Origin: Mycolicibacterium sphagni
GTDB taxonomy: Bacteria; Actinomycetota; Actinomycetes; Mycobacteriales; Mycobacteriaceae
Reading direction: 5' to 3'
Assembly (NCBI RefSeq): GCF_013337765.1
Contig: NZ_VBSB01000009.1
Coordinates: 120,296-184,295, forward strand
Length of the DNA: 64,000 bases
Shown in pieces: positions 45,221 to 53,576 of the stretch (position 1 is its first letter; every line of letters starts with the position of its first letter). The position numbers were made by a program, and so were the translations under genes. The notes under the pieces were generated by a model. It saw nothing but the letters and a program-made list of their open reading frames with translations, was not told the DNA's origin and did not search any database.

Positions 45221-46726
45221 GTGACCGGCGGCGCGCTGTTGATCGCCGGCACCACCTCGGACGCCGGCAAGTCGATGGTCGTCGCCGGGCTGTGCCGACT
45301 GTTGGCGCGCAAGGGAATTCGCGTCGCGCCGTTCAAGGCACAGAACATGAGCAACAACTCGGTGGTCACCGTCGACGGGGGCGAGATCGGCCGGGCCCAG
45401 GGCATGCAGGCGCAGGCGGCGGGGTTGGAACCCAGCACCCGGTTCAATCCGATCCTGCTCAAGCCCGGCAGTGACCGCACCTCGCAGCTGGTGGTCAAGG
45501 GCCACCCGGTCGGCACCGTCGGCGCGAAGGATTACATCGAACACCGCGACCGGCTCGCCGAGGTTGTCGCCGACGAATTAGCCTCACTGCGAGCTGAATT
45601 CGATGTCGTCGTGTGCGAGGGTGCCGGATCACCCGCCGAGATCAATCTGCGGGCAACCGATCTGGCCAATATGGGCCTGGCGCGCGCGGCAAACCTGCCC
45701 GTGGTGATCGTCGGTGACATCGACCGGGGCGGCCTGCTGGCCCACCTGTTCGGCACCGTCGCTGTGCTGTCGCCGCAGGACCAGGCGCTGATCGCCGGGT
45801 TCATCGTCAACAAGTTCCGCGGCGATCCCGCTCTGCTCGCGCCGGGTCTTGACCAGCTGGCCGAGCTCACCGGCCGGCCCACCTACGGGATCGTGCCGCA
45901 CAGCGACGAGCTGTGGCTCGACGCCGAGGATTCGGTATCGGTCGTGGCCGGCCATGTGGTCGGAGTCCCTGCGCCGCCGCTCGGTGAGCACTGGCTGCGG
46001 GTCGCGGCGATCCGGTTGCCGCGCATCTCGAATTCCACCGATATCGAGGCGCTCGCCTGTGAACCCGGCGTGCTGGTCCACTGGGCGGCCGAGCCCGCCG
46101 AGGTGGCCGACGCCGACATCGTCGTCATCCCGGGCAGTAAGGCCACCGTCGCCGATCTGGGCTGGTTGCGGGAGCGCGGACTGGCCGACGCGATCGCCGT
46201 ACACGCGCGCGCCGGGCGTCCCGTGCTCGGCATCTGCGGCGGCTTCCAGATGTTGTGCCGGCGCATCGGCGACACCGTCGAGACCGGTTCGGGCGACGTC
46301 GACGGGCTCGGGCTGTTCGACGCCGATATCGACTTCGCACCCGAGAAGGTGCTGCGGCGCTGGCCGAGTCCGTTGAGCGGCTACGAAATCCACCACGGCC
46401 GGGTGACGCGGTGCACCGAGCACAGCTGGTTCGCGGCCGACGACACCGCGCAGGGCTACGTTCGGGGCGCGGTGTTCGGCACCCACTGGCACGGCCTGCT
46501 GGACAACGACGAATTCCGTCGCGCCTGGCTCACCACCGCCGCCGACGCTGCGGGCCGCCATGGATTCCGGGTGGCCACCGACACCCAGGTGCCGGCCCGC
46601 CGGGACGCTCAACTCGATGTCATGGCCGATTTGCTGGCCGCCCACCTCGACATCGACGCCCTGCTGGCGCTGCTGGACGCACCCGCGCCAGTGCGCCCCA
46701 CGGTCAGCACACGACTAAATCGGTAG
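45221..46726 (+). CDS. cobQ: Cobyric acid synthase CobQ
   Basis: A 501-residue glutamine amidotransferase that amidates four side chains of the corrin ring in late vitamin B12 synthesis. The N-terminal ATP-binding domain has the variant P-loop [29 protein letters not shown] and [25 protein letters not shown]. The C-terminal class I GATase domain has [10 protein letters not shown], the nucleophile Cys in [11 protein letters not shown] and the partner His in VFGTHWHG. Start GTG 45221, eight bases after a long hairpin. No other cob gene is in the window, so it stands apart from its pathway. Confidence 0.94.
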   Translation: MTGGALLIAGTTSDAGKSMVVAGLCRLLARKGIRVAPFKAQNMSNNSVVTVDGGEIGRAQGMQAQAAGLEPSTRFNPILLKPGSDRTSQLVVKGHPVGTVGAKDYIEHRDRLAEVVADELASLRAEFDVVVCEGAGSPAEINLRATDLANMGLARAANLPVVIVGDIDRGGLLAHLFGTVAVLSPQDQALIAGFIVNKFRGDPALLAPGLDQLAELTGRPTYGIVPHSDELWLDAEDSVSVVAGHVVGVPAPPLGEHWLRVAAIRLPRISNSTDIEALACEPGVLVHWAAEPAEVADADIVVIPGSKATVADLGWLRERGLADAIAVHARAGRPVLGICGGFQMLCRRIGDTVETGSGDVDGLGLFDADIDFAPEKVLRRWPSPLSGYEIHHGRVTRCTEHSWFAADDTAQGYVRGAVFGTHWHGLLDNDEFRRAWLTTAADAAGRHGFRVATDTQVPARRDAQLDVMADLLAAHLDIDALLALLDAPAPVRPTVSTRLNR

Positions 46727-46736
46727 CCTGAACCTC

Positions 46737-47408
46737 ATGTGGGGTCGGACGGTGCTGGTCACCGCGGCGGGTGTCGCCGCGGTGCTGGTCGCCGGGTGTG
46801 GATCGACGGTCACCGGCAGTGCGACGTGGCCGGGCGCCACCCTGGAGAAGGCCGCCCTGGGCCCGGCGGACTTCCCGCCGGGCGTGCAGTACGACCGCAT
46901 CGTCGAGCAGGCCGGTCAGCCCGACAACGCCGGTAGCCCGCCGTCGATGCTGTCGCGTCCCGAGGGCTGCGCCAACGCGATGACCAACGTCATCGCCGAA
47001 TCGGCTGAGCGCGGGCCCGGTGCCGCTGCGAAATACGCGGCGACCTACAACGGCGCCCGCATCGTGATGACCGTGCTGTCGTCACCGCTGGATCTTGCGA
47101 AGTTGGAGGAGGCGGCCAGCCGTTGTGCGAAATTCGAAGCGTATTTCGATCCGCGGAGCAAGGGCATTCCCATTACGACCACCGAGCTACCCCCTTTGGG
47201 GGACGACTTACTGGCGTATCAGCAAACAATGCAGCTGATGGGTTCGCCCAGTAGTGTTTACATGGCATTCCAGAATGTTGGCAGGTACGGAATGTTCGGA
47301 ATCGCCTTTCCCACGCCCGATCCCAGCGTCGACGCCAAAGCGACACTGCCGCAGACGTTCCTGGACGTGTTTGCCAAGCAGGCCGCCAAGATTCGTCGCG
47401 CCATCTGA
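46737..47408 (+). CDS. Mycobacterial lipoprotein of unknown function
   Basis: A 223-residue exported protein with lipobox VAGC (Cys21) after a short signal MWGRTVLVTAAGVAAVLVAG. The mature part begins GSTVTGSATWPGATLEKAALGPADFPPGVQYDRI, the style of LpqG/LppP-like or DUF5642-like mycobacterial lipoproteins, with cysteines in PEGCANA and ASRCAKF likely paired. No catalytic motif is visible. It starts 10 bases after cobQ; the last third of the gene is locally more A/T-rich. Confidence 0.82.
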   Translation: MWGRTVLVTAAGVAAVLVAGCGSTVTGSATWPGATLEKAALGPADFPPGVQYDRIVEQAGQPDNAGSPPSMLSRPEGCANAMTNVIAESAERGPGAAAKYAATYNGARIVMTVLSSPLDLAKLEEAASRCAKFEAYFDPRSKGIPITTTELPPLGDDLLAYQQTMQLMGSPSSVYMAFQNVGRYGMFGIAFPTPDPSVDAKATLPQTFLDVFAKQAAKIRRAI

Positions 47409-47472
47409 GTAGGAGTTGAGAGACCCTGCGAAAACCGCCCGCCGAAAGCCACTTTCACAGTAACGTGGCGAA

Positions 47473-48036
47473 ATGCTGTCGACAATGGTGACTGTCGATG
47501 GGTTCCCTGTGCCGGTCAGTGTGACCGGTCCGGAGAAGGGCCCGTTCGTCGTCGTGCTGGGTGCGGCCCAGCATGCACCGGCCGCCTACGACGGGGTCTG
47601 TCAACGCTTGCACACGGCCTCTGTGCGCACTGTGGTCATCGGAGCCGACCCCCGGCTACATCCCAAAGCTGTGGTGGGCATCCTCGACGCGCTCGATGTC
47701 CGCTGGGGCATCTTGGTGGGGGACCGTGCCGGCGCCGAGCTCGCCTGGGAGCTGGCGGCCACCCGCCTCGATCGGTTCACCGGTCTGGTCGTGATCGACC
47801 GCGGCCATCCGCGCGTACCCGACCAGAACGGCGTCATCCGCGACGAGGATTGTCCGCCGGTGGAGATCAACACCACTGCGTTGGTCAGCACGCCGGCCGC
47901 CAGAGCACTCGCCCGGGCCAGCCAGCGTTACGTGTACAGCGATTTCCGGCTGGTGGAATTCACCGGGCGGCGCAATGCCGCGGAATCCACCGCGCAGCTG
48001 GCTGCCGAGATCGTGCTGCGCACCAGCACCTGGTGA
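47473..48036 (+). CDS. Alpha/beta-hydrolase-like protein lacking the nucleophile
   Basis: A 187-residue protein that follows the first half of an alpha/beta hydrolase: VTVDGFPVPVSVTG, PFVVVLGAAQHAPAAYDGVCQRL, VRTVVIG, then WGILVGDRAGAELAWELA where the GxSxG elbow reads Gly-Asp-Arg-Ala-Gly (83-87). The nucleophile Ser is replaced by Arg85 and the cap and last His region are short or missing. It may be a non-catalytic binding protein or a decayed enzyme. An in-frame ATG at 47485 (MVTVDG) is an alternative start. It is convergent with nggS, two bases apart. Confidence 0.75.
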   Translation: MLSTMVTVDGFPVPVSVTGPEKGPFVVVLGAAQHAPAAYDGVCQRLHTASVRTVVIGADPRLHPKAVVGILDALDVRWGILVGDRAGAELAWELAATRLDRFTGLVVIDRGHPRVPDQNGVIRDEDCPPVEINTTALVSTPAARALARASQRYVYSDFRLVEFTGRRNAAESTAQLAAEIVLRTSTW

Positions 48037-48037
48037 G

Positions 48038-49804
48038 TTAGCGCGGCGGCGCGTCGGCGGCTTGCTTGGGCGTCCACGCCTGCGGTAGACCCGGCTGTCC
48101 CGGGAACAGGAAGTCGACGAAAGCCTGTGCGGTCGGCTGGGGCTCGTGATTGGCCAGCCCGGGACGCTCATTGGCTTCGATGAACACGTACTCGTCGCGA
48201 GTCACGTCGGGCACCAGAAGGTCGATGCCGGTGACCGGGATGCCGATGGCCGCCGCGGCATCCACCCCGACCCGGCACAACTCGGGATGCACCGTGGCCG
48301 TCACGTCGTGGATTGTGCCGCCCTGATGCAGGTTGGCGGTGCGGCGCACGCGCAGGCGCACTCCTTCGCCCAGCACATCGTCGAAGGACCAGCCGGCCTC
48401 GGCCACCGTCGCCTCGGTGACATCGTCGACGGGAATGTGTGACTCGCCGCCGGTCGCAGCGGCGCGGCGACGGCTCTGCGTCGCGATCAGTTCGAGGATG
48501 GTGTGCTGGCCGGTGCCCGCCACTTCGGCCGGTTTGCGCAGCGCGGCCGCGACCACTGTGCCGTCGATGACCACCAGGCGAAGATCGTCGCCAGGCGCGC
48601 GCTGCTCGATCAGCACCTCGGGATGCTGCTCACGGGCCCGGGCCAGCGCGGAGTCCAGCGCGTCGGGTCCGTCGACCCCGACGGTGATGCCTTTGCCCTG
48701 CTCGCCGCGGGTCGGCTTGACGACGACGTCGCCGACCTCGGCCAGGAATGTGTGGTCCTCGGCGTCGAAGGTGGCCAGCCTGCCGCGGGGCACCACGATG
48801 CCGGCCTCCGAGACGATGCGGCGGGTGAGCCGTTTGTCGTCGCAACGGCTCATCGCCACCGCAGAGGTGTATTCGCTCAACGACTCCCGCGTCACCACGC
48901 TGCGTCCGCCGTGCGACAGCCGCATCTCGCCGGTCTCGGCGTCGAGCACCTCGACCCGGATGCCGCGGCGCATGGCCTCGTCGGCGATGATGCGCGCGTA
49001 CGGGTTGAGATCGTCGACGGTTTCCGACGCCGGGGTGAACAGCGGCTCGTTGATCGCGTTCTTGCGCTTGACAGCCAGCACGGGGACGCGCTCGAAACCG
49101 AGCTTCTCGTACAGCGCGATCGCGGCCTCGTTGTCATAGCCCACCGACAGGTCCAGGTAGGCACGGCCCCGGTTGCGGAAGGTCTGGGCGAGCGAACGGG
49201 TCAGCGAGGCGCCGATGCCGGGCAGGCTGGCCGTCGGGTCGACGGCCAGCGTCCAGAGGCTCGAACCGTCTTCGGGATCGTTGAACAGCCGCTTGTGGTC
49301 GACACCGGTGACCGTACCGACGACCGAACCGTCGTCGTCACGAACCGCGACCAGATATTCCACTGCGTCGCAGTGCAGATGGTTGTTCCAGATCAACTCG
49401 GTCGGTGCGGGAACCATGCCGCAGCGCAGGTAGACCCGGTTCATCTCGTCGGCGTCGGCTTTGTCGCGCAACGGCCGCACCGAGAACCCGACCGGCTGGG
49501 CATCCTCCGCGTCGTCCGGGTTCAGGCGCCAGCGGTAGGTGTGGCTGGGATCGATGAACAGCTCGGCCGGTGACTTGGCCACCAGGACGTGTGATTCGCG
49601 CGCGTAGATGCAGATGTCGCGGCGGCCCTTCGCCTCCTGCTGCAGAACCGCGGCCAGTGTGTCCGGGTCTTCGAAGGTCTGTCCGAAAATCAGCCGGCCC
49701 CAGCCCAATTCGAGTACCACATCGTCGGTCATCTCTTCGACGAGGTGCTGGGGCGATGCGCCGTGCAGGCCCATCGTGATGGCCTCGGTGTGCGCAGTAC
49801 TCAT
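48038..49804 (-). CDS. ngg: N-acetylglutaminylglutamine synthetase (GNAT plus ATP-grasp)
   Basis: A 588-residue two-domain enzyme. The N-terminal half is a GNAT acetyltransferase (PVGFSVRPLRDKADADEMNRVYLRCGM, YLDLSVGYDNEAAIALYEKLGFERVPVL). The C-terminal half is an ATP-grasp ligase (VVVKPTRGEQGKGITVGV, GDDLRLVVIDGTVVAAALRKPAEV, FIEANERPGLANH). Such proteins acetylate and join two glutamines to give N-acetylglutaminylglutamine, precursor of the osmolyte NAGGN. ATG 49804 overlaps the stop of asnO by four bases, so the pair is coupled. Confidence 0.92.
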   Translation of the reverse strand: MSTAHTEAITMGLHGASPQHLVEEMTDDVVLELGWGRLIFGQTFEDPDTLAAVLQQEAKGRRDICIYARESHVLVAKSPAELFIDPSHTYRWRLNPDDAEDAQPVGFSVRPLRDKADADEMNRVYLRCGMVPAPTELIWNNHLHCDAVEYLVAVRDDDGSVVGTVTGVDHKRLFNDPEDGSSLWTLAVDPTASLPGIGASLTRSLAQTFRNRGRAYLDLSVGYDNEAAIALYEKLGFERVPVLAVKRKNAINEPLFTPASETVDDLNPYARIIADEAMRRGIRVEVLDAETGEMRLSHGGRSVVTRESLSEYTSAVAMSRCDDKRLTRRIVSEAGIVVPRGRLATFDAEDHTFLAEVGDVVVKPTRGEQGKGITVGVDGPDALDSALARAREQHPEVLIEQRAPGDDLRLVVIDGTVVAAALRKPAEVAGTGQHTILELIATQSRRRAAATGGESHIPVDDVTEATVAEAGWSFDDVLGEGVRLRVRRTANLHQGGTIHDVTATVHPELCRVGVDAAAAIGIPVTGIDLLVPDVTRDEYVFIEANERPGLANHEPQPTAQAFVDFLFPGQPGLPQAWTPKQAADAPPR

Positions 49805-51609
49805 GCCGCGGGCCCGCTGATTCCGTGCTGCTGCAGCCACAGCTCGAGAAGTCCGATCTGCCACAACTCATTACCCCGCAGCGGGGTCAGCCGCCCGTTG
49901 GGATCGGCGAGCAACCGCTCGACGGCATCGGGCCGGAACAGCCCGCGCTCCTTGGCCTGCGGTGCATACAGCGCATCGCGGACCATCTCCAGGTATGGGC
50001 CCTCCAGATGGGTGAGCGCGGGCACCGGGAAGTAACCCTTCGGCCGGTCGATGACCTCGGGCGGGATCACTTGCCTGGCAGCCTCTTTCAGAACGCCCTT
50101 GCCGCCCTGCGCGGTCTTGAGTTCCGGCGGGCAGGCTGCCGCCAGTTCGACGAGCTCGTGGTCGAGGAACGGCACCCGGCCTTCCAGGCCCCAGGCCATC
50201 GTCATGTTGTCGACGCGTTTGACCGGATCGTCGACCAGCATCACCGTGGTGTCCAGCCGCAGTGCGCGGTCCACACCGGTCTGCGCGCCGGGCCGACCGA
50301 AGTGCTCGGCGACGAACGCCAGGCTGGGATCCTCGCCGCCGCTGACCCAGTCGGCGGACACCAGGTCGGCAACACCGTCATGGTCGCGATCGAAGAACGC
50401 ACCGCGGTAGCGGGCCACGGAACCGGCGACACTGGCCGCGTCCGGCTCGCCCATCGGGGGATACCAGTGGTAGCCGGCGAACACCTCGTCGGCGCCCTGA
50501 CCGGACTGAACGACCTTGACGTGCTTGGCAACTTCCTGGCTGAGCAGATAGAACGCCACGCAGTCGTGGGAGACCATGGGCTCGCTCATCGCGCCGATCG
50601 CGCCCTCGAGCGCGGGCAGCATCCGGGCGGTGTCGATGCGGATCTGGTGGTGATCGGTGGCGAACCGCTTGGCCACGATGTCGGAGTAGGCGAACTCGTC
50701 GCCCTTGACGCCGCCGACCGATTCGAAGCCGATGGAGAACGTCGAGAGACCGGTCTGCCCGGCCTCGGCCAGCAGACCGACGATCAAGCTGGAATCCACG
50801 CCGCCCGAGAGCAGACAACCGACTGGCACGTCGGCGACGAGGCGGCGCTTCACGGCCGTGCGCAGGGCGTCCAGGATCGCGTCTTCCCAATCGCGCGCGC
50901 TCCACCCGGAGTGATCGTCACGGCGGCTGAAATCAGGCGCCCAGTAGGTGATCTCGGTGCGTATGCCGTCGGGCTCGATCGTCAGCAGGGTGCCGGGGGA
51001 GAGCTTGCGCACACCGCGCAGGATCGTCTGCGGGGCGGGTACCACCGAATGGAAGGTGAGATAGTGGTGCAGCGCGATCGGGTCGATGCGGGTGTCGACG
51101 CCGCCGCCGGCCAGCAAGGCGGGCAGTGACGACGCGAACCGGATGCGGCGCGAATCCTCGCTGATATAAAGCGGTTTGATGCCGAGGCGGTCGCGACCGA
51201 GCAACACCCGGCCGCTGTCGCGCTCGGCGATGGCGAAGGCGAACATCCCGTGCAACCGCTCGACGAACCGGTCGCCCCAGTGGTGGTAGGCCTTCAGCAA
51301 CACCTCGGTGTCACTGTGGGAGAAGAACCGGTAGCCGTGGCCGGCGAGCTCGTCGCGCAGGGCCTCGTAGTTGTAGATGCAGCCGTTCCAGCAGATCGTC
51401 AACCCGAGGTCGGCGTCCACCATCGGCTGGCCACCGGCTTCGGACAGATCGATGATCTTCAGCCGACGGTGACCGAGCGCCACCCTGCCCTGTGACCACA
51501 CACCGGCCGCATCGGGCCCGCGTGGGGCCATCGTGTCGGCCATGGCGGCCACTGCCGCCACATCGGGGGCCTGGTTGTCGAGACGGACTTCGCCCGTCGC
51601 TCCACACAT
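49801..51609 (-). CDS. asnO: N-acetylglutaminylglutamine amidotransferase (AsnB-like)
   Basis: A 602-residue asparagine-synthetase-like enzyme that amidates N-acetylglutaminylglutamine to the osmoprotectant NAGGN. The N-terminal Ntn glutaminase has nucleophile Cys2 (MCGATGEVRL), the APRGPDAAGVW motif and GHRRLKIIDLSEAGGQPM. The synthetase domain has the ATP loop LLSGGVDSSLI (about 275-285) and QSGQGADEVFAGYHWYPP. The direct overlap with the synthetase gene makes NAGGN a better call than asparagine synthetase. In other bacteria the pathway is induced by high osmolarity. Confidence 0.92.
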   Translation of the reverse strand: MCGATGEVRLDNQAPDVAAVAAMADTMAPRGPDAAGVWSQGRVALGHRRLKIIDLSEAGGQPMVDADLGLTICWNGCIYNYEALRDELAGHGYRFFSHSDTEVLLKAYHHWGDRFVERLHGMFAFAIAERDSGRVLLGRDRLGIKPLYISEDSRRIRFASSLPALLAGGGVDTRIDPIALHHYLTFHSVVPAPQTILRGVRKLSPGTLLTIEPDGIRTEITYWAPDFSRRDDHSGWSARDWEDAILDALRTAVKRRLVADVPVGCLLSGGVDSSLIVGLLAEAGQTGLSTFSIGFESVGGVKGDEFAYSDIVAKRFATDHHQIRIDTARMLPALEGAIGAMSEPMVSHDCVAFYLLSQEVAKHVKVVQSGQGADEVFAGYHWYPPMGEPDAASVAGSVARYRGAFFDRDHDGVADLVSADWVSGGEDPSLAFVAEHFGRPGAQTGVDRALRLDTTVMLVDDPVKRVDNMTMAWGLEGRVPFLDHELVELAAACPPELKTAQGGKGVLKEAARQVIPPEVIDRPKGYFPVPALTHLEGPYLEMVRDALYAPQAKERGLFRPDAVERLLADPNGRLTPLRGNELWQIGLLELWLQQHGISGPAA

Positions 51610-51721
51610 CGTCTTCAGACCTATCCCGTCTGCTCGCTGACTTGGCTTTTCCGTTTACCCGCGGGCGACGTGTCCTAACCCGGCCGAGACGGCGCTCACA
51701 AAAGACGGGGCTCCACACAAA

Positions 51722-51786
51722 CCGCACCCCTCGGCCTGGGGCACGAGGGGTGCGGGGCCCGCCGGGCGGCGGGCCTGGGGTGCGGT
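51722..51786 (-). terminator. Nested hairpins between permease and asnO
   Basis: CCGCACCCCTCG (51722-51733) pairs perfectly with CGAGGGGTGCGG (51744-51755). The same left arm can instead pair with GGGGTGCGGT at 51777-51786, so two folds compete. It lies 14-78 bases past the permease stop on the minus strand and before asnO. The 190 bases between the two genes hold nothing else recognisable. Confidence 0.6.
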
Positions 51787-51799
51787 CTCCTTCAGTGAC

Positions 51800-53371
51800 T
51801 CAGGAAACGCCCTCCAGCTCTTCGCCGGTCGCGTCGACCTGCTTGATCGGGCCGGTGAACCAGTTCTTCACCGACACGTGCCAGTAGATGTAGAGCAGGA
51901 TCAGCACGCCGCCCACCAGCAGCGGAGTGTAGTTGACGAATTTCCACTCGAAACTGGCGTCCCACGGTGCGCCACCGAGGGAGGTAGGGAACATCGCGAT
52001 GATCGAGGTGACGATGATCTCGATCAGGGCCAGCGGCGCCATCCACTTGTGATGGCCGCGCAGGTTCCATTTGCCAATGGGGAACGAGTCGCCGGCCTTC
52101 CAGCGGTAGTAGATCGGCACCGCGAAGCACAGGTACAGACCGACGACGCCGATCGAGACGACCGCGAAGAACGCGATCGGCACCGGTGCACCGTTGATAT
52201 CGACCTTGACCAGCGCGGGCAACGTGATGATGGCCGCGATCGCCGCGGTGACGATGACCGCGTTGGCGGGCACCTTCTTGGCGCTGAGCTTGGCCCACAG
52301 CTGATGGCCGGGCACCGCCCGGTCGCGGCTGAACGCGAACAACATGCGCGAGGCGCTGGTCTGGCAGGCCGTGGTGCAGAACAGCTGGCCGCAGGTCGAG
52401 ATCAGCAGGACGACGACGACCCACTTGGAGTCCATGGCCTGGCTGAAGATCGTGGCTACCGCGCCACCACCCGCCGTCACGCCGTCAACGTCTTGGACGG
52501 CGAACAGGAAGGTCAGCAGCAGGACCCAGCCGCCGATCGCCGAGTAGAAGATCGATCGCCAGATGCCCTTGGCGGCGCCGTCGGCCGCGCTCTTGGTCTC
52601 CTCGGACAGGTGAGCCGACGCGTCGTAGCCGGTGATCGTGTACTGGGTCAGGATCGCCGACATCGGCAGCACGAACAGCAGGAAGGTGAAACCGGAGGTG
52701 GAGCCTCCGAAGAAGCCGGTGTTGTTGACCGTCGTGGCGAACACCGTGGAGAAGCTGGCGTGCTGCTCAGGGATCAGCCACAGGATGACGATGACGGCCG
52801 CGGCACCGATGACGTGCCACCACACCGAGATGTTGTTGATGACGGCCAGTAGGTGGCTGGAGAAGATGTTGATGGTCGCGACGATCACCAGGATGACCAG
52901 GAACATGATGAATGTCCGGGTCAGGCTGTAACCGGCCAGCCAGGTCTCACTGAACGTGCCCAGTGTGAGGTCGAGGAAGGTCGCCGACCCGTAGGCCACC
53001 GACGCCAGGATGGCGATCAGTCCGATCAGGTTCAGCCAGCCGGTGTAGTACCCGGCCTTCGGGCCGCCGAGTTTGGCTGCCCACCAATAGATCCCGCCCG
53101 ATGTCGGGAATGCTGACACCAGCTCGGACATACACAGGCCGATCATCAGGATGAAGACCGAGATCACCGGCCAGCCCCAGGCGATGGCCGCCGGGCCGCC
53201 GTTGTTCCAGCCCAGGCCGAACGAGGTGAAGCAGCCGGCCAGGATCGAGATGATCGAGAACGAGATGGCGAAGTTGCTGAATCCCGACCAGGACCGGTGC
53301 AGCTCCTGGGCGTAACCGAGGCTGGCGAGATGCCTTTCGTCCTCGTCGAGAAGTTCGTGACCCTCTGGCAC
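51800..53371 (-). CDS. APC-superfamily amino acid/GABA/polyamine permease
   Basis: A 523-residue membrane protein with about 12 helices in the amino acid/choline transporter (GABA-permease-like) branch. It opens EDERHLASLGYAQELHRSWSGFSNFAISFSIISILAGCFTSFGLGWNNGGPAAIAWGWP, with SAFPTSGGIYWWAAKLGG, TGYDASAHLSEETKSAADGAAKGIW and SRDRAVPGHQLWAKLSAKKVPANAV as family blocks. Start GTG 53371 with AGAAGGAG upstream. It is divergent from glnA4 over 205 bases, which points to uptake of the amine or amino acid handled by that cluster. Confidence 0.92.
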   Translation of the reverse strand: MPEGHELLDEDERHLASLGYAQELHRSWSGFSNFAISFSIISILAGCFTSFGLGWNNGGPAAIAWGWPVISVFILMIGLCMSELVSAFPTSGGIYWWAAKLGGPKAGYYTGWLNLIGLIAILASVAYGSATFLDLTLGTFSETWLAGYSLTRTFIMFLVILVIVATINIFSSHLLAVINNISVWWHVIGAAAVIVILWLIPEQHASFSTVFATTVNNTGFFGGSTSGFTFLLFVLPMSAILTQYTITGYDASAHLSEETKSAADGAAKGIWRSIFYSAIGGWVLLLTFLFAVQDVDGVTAGGGAVATIFSQAMDSKWVVVVLLISTCGQLFCTTACQTSASRMLFAFSRDRAVPGHQLWAKLSAKKVPANAVIVTAAIAAIITLPALVKVDINGAPVPIAFFAVVSIGVVGLYLCFAVPIYYRWKAGDSFPIGKWNLRGHHKWMAPLALIEIIVTSIIAMFPTSLGGAPWDASFEWKFVNYTPLLVGGVLILLYIYWHVSVKNWFTGPIKQVDATGEELEGVS

Positions 53372-53432
53372 GGCGCGTCTCCTTCTGGGCGTGATGGCGG
53401 AGAGGCGTCGACCGGCGCTCTCTGAGTAGGGA

Positions 53433-53448
53433 CAATAGGCCGCTATTG
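53433..53448. promoter_or_regulatory. Candidate operator between permease and glnA4
   Basis: CAATAG (53433-53438) and CTATTG (53443-53448) form a perfect 6-bp inverted repeat with a 4-base centre, 62 bases from the permease start and 129 from glnA4. It is the clearest palindrome in this divergent promoter region. The FadR-type regulator at 57850 is the obvious candidate to bind it, but the site does not clearly fit the usual TnGTnnnACnA form. Confidence 0.4.
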
Positions 53449-53576
53449 GTCTGGTGTCCTACCTTTGGAGTGACATCTATGTAAATCTGGAGGATGACGT
53501 CGCCGCAACGGAGACGTCCAATGGTTGACTTTCCGTCGAATCAGTTCTCGAACCGTCGCTATCGAGAGGGGCACCC

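Noticed and set aside
49801..51609. Plain asparagine synthetase B
   Set aside because: The four-base overlap with an N-acetylglutaminylglutamine synthetase-type gene makes the dedicated NAGGN amidotransferase more likely.
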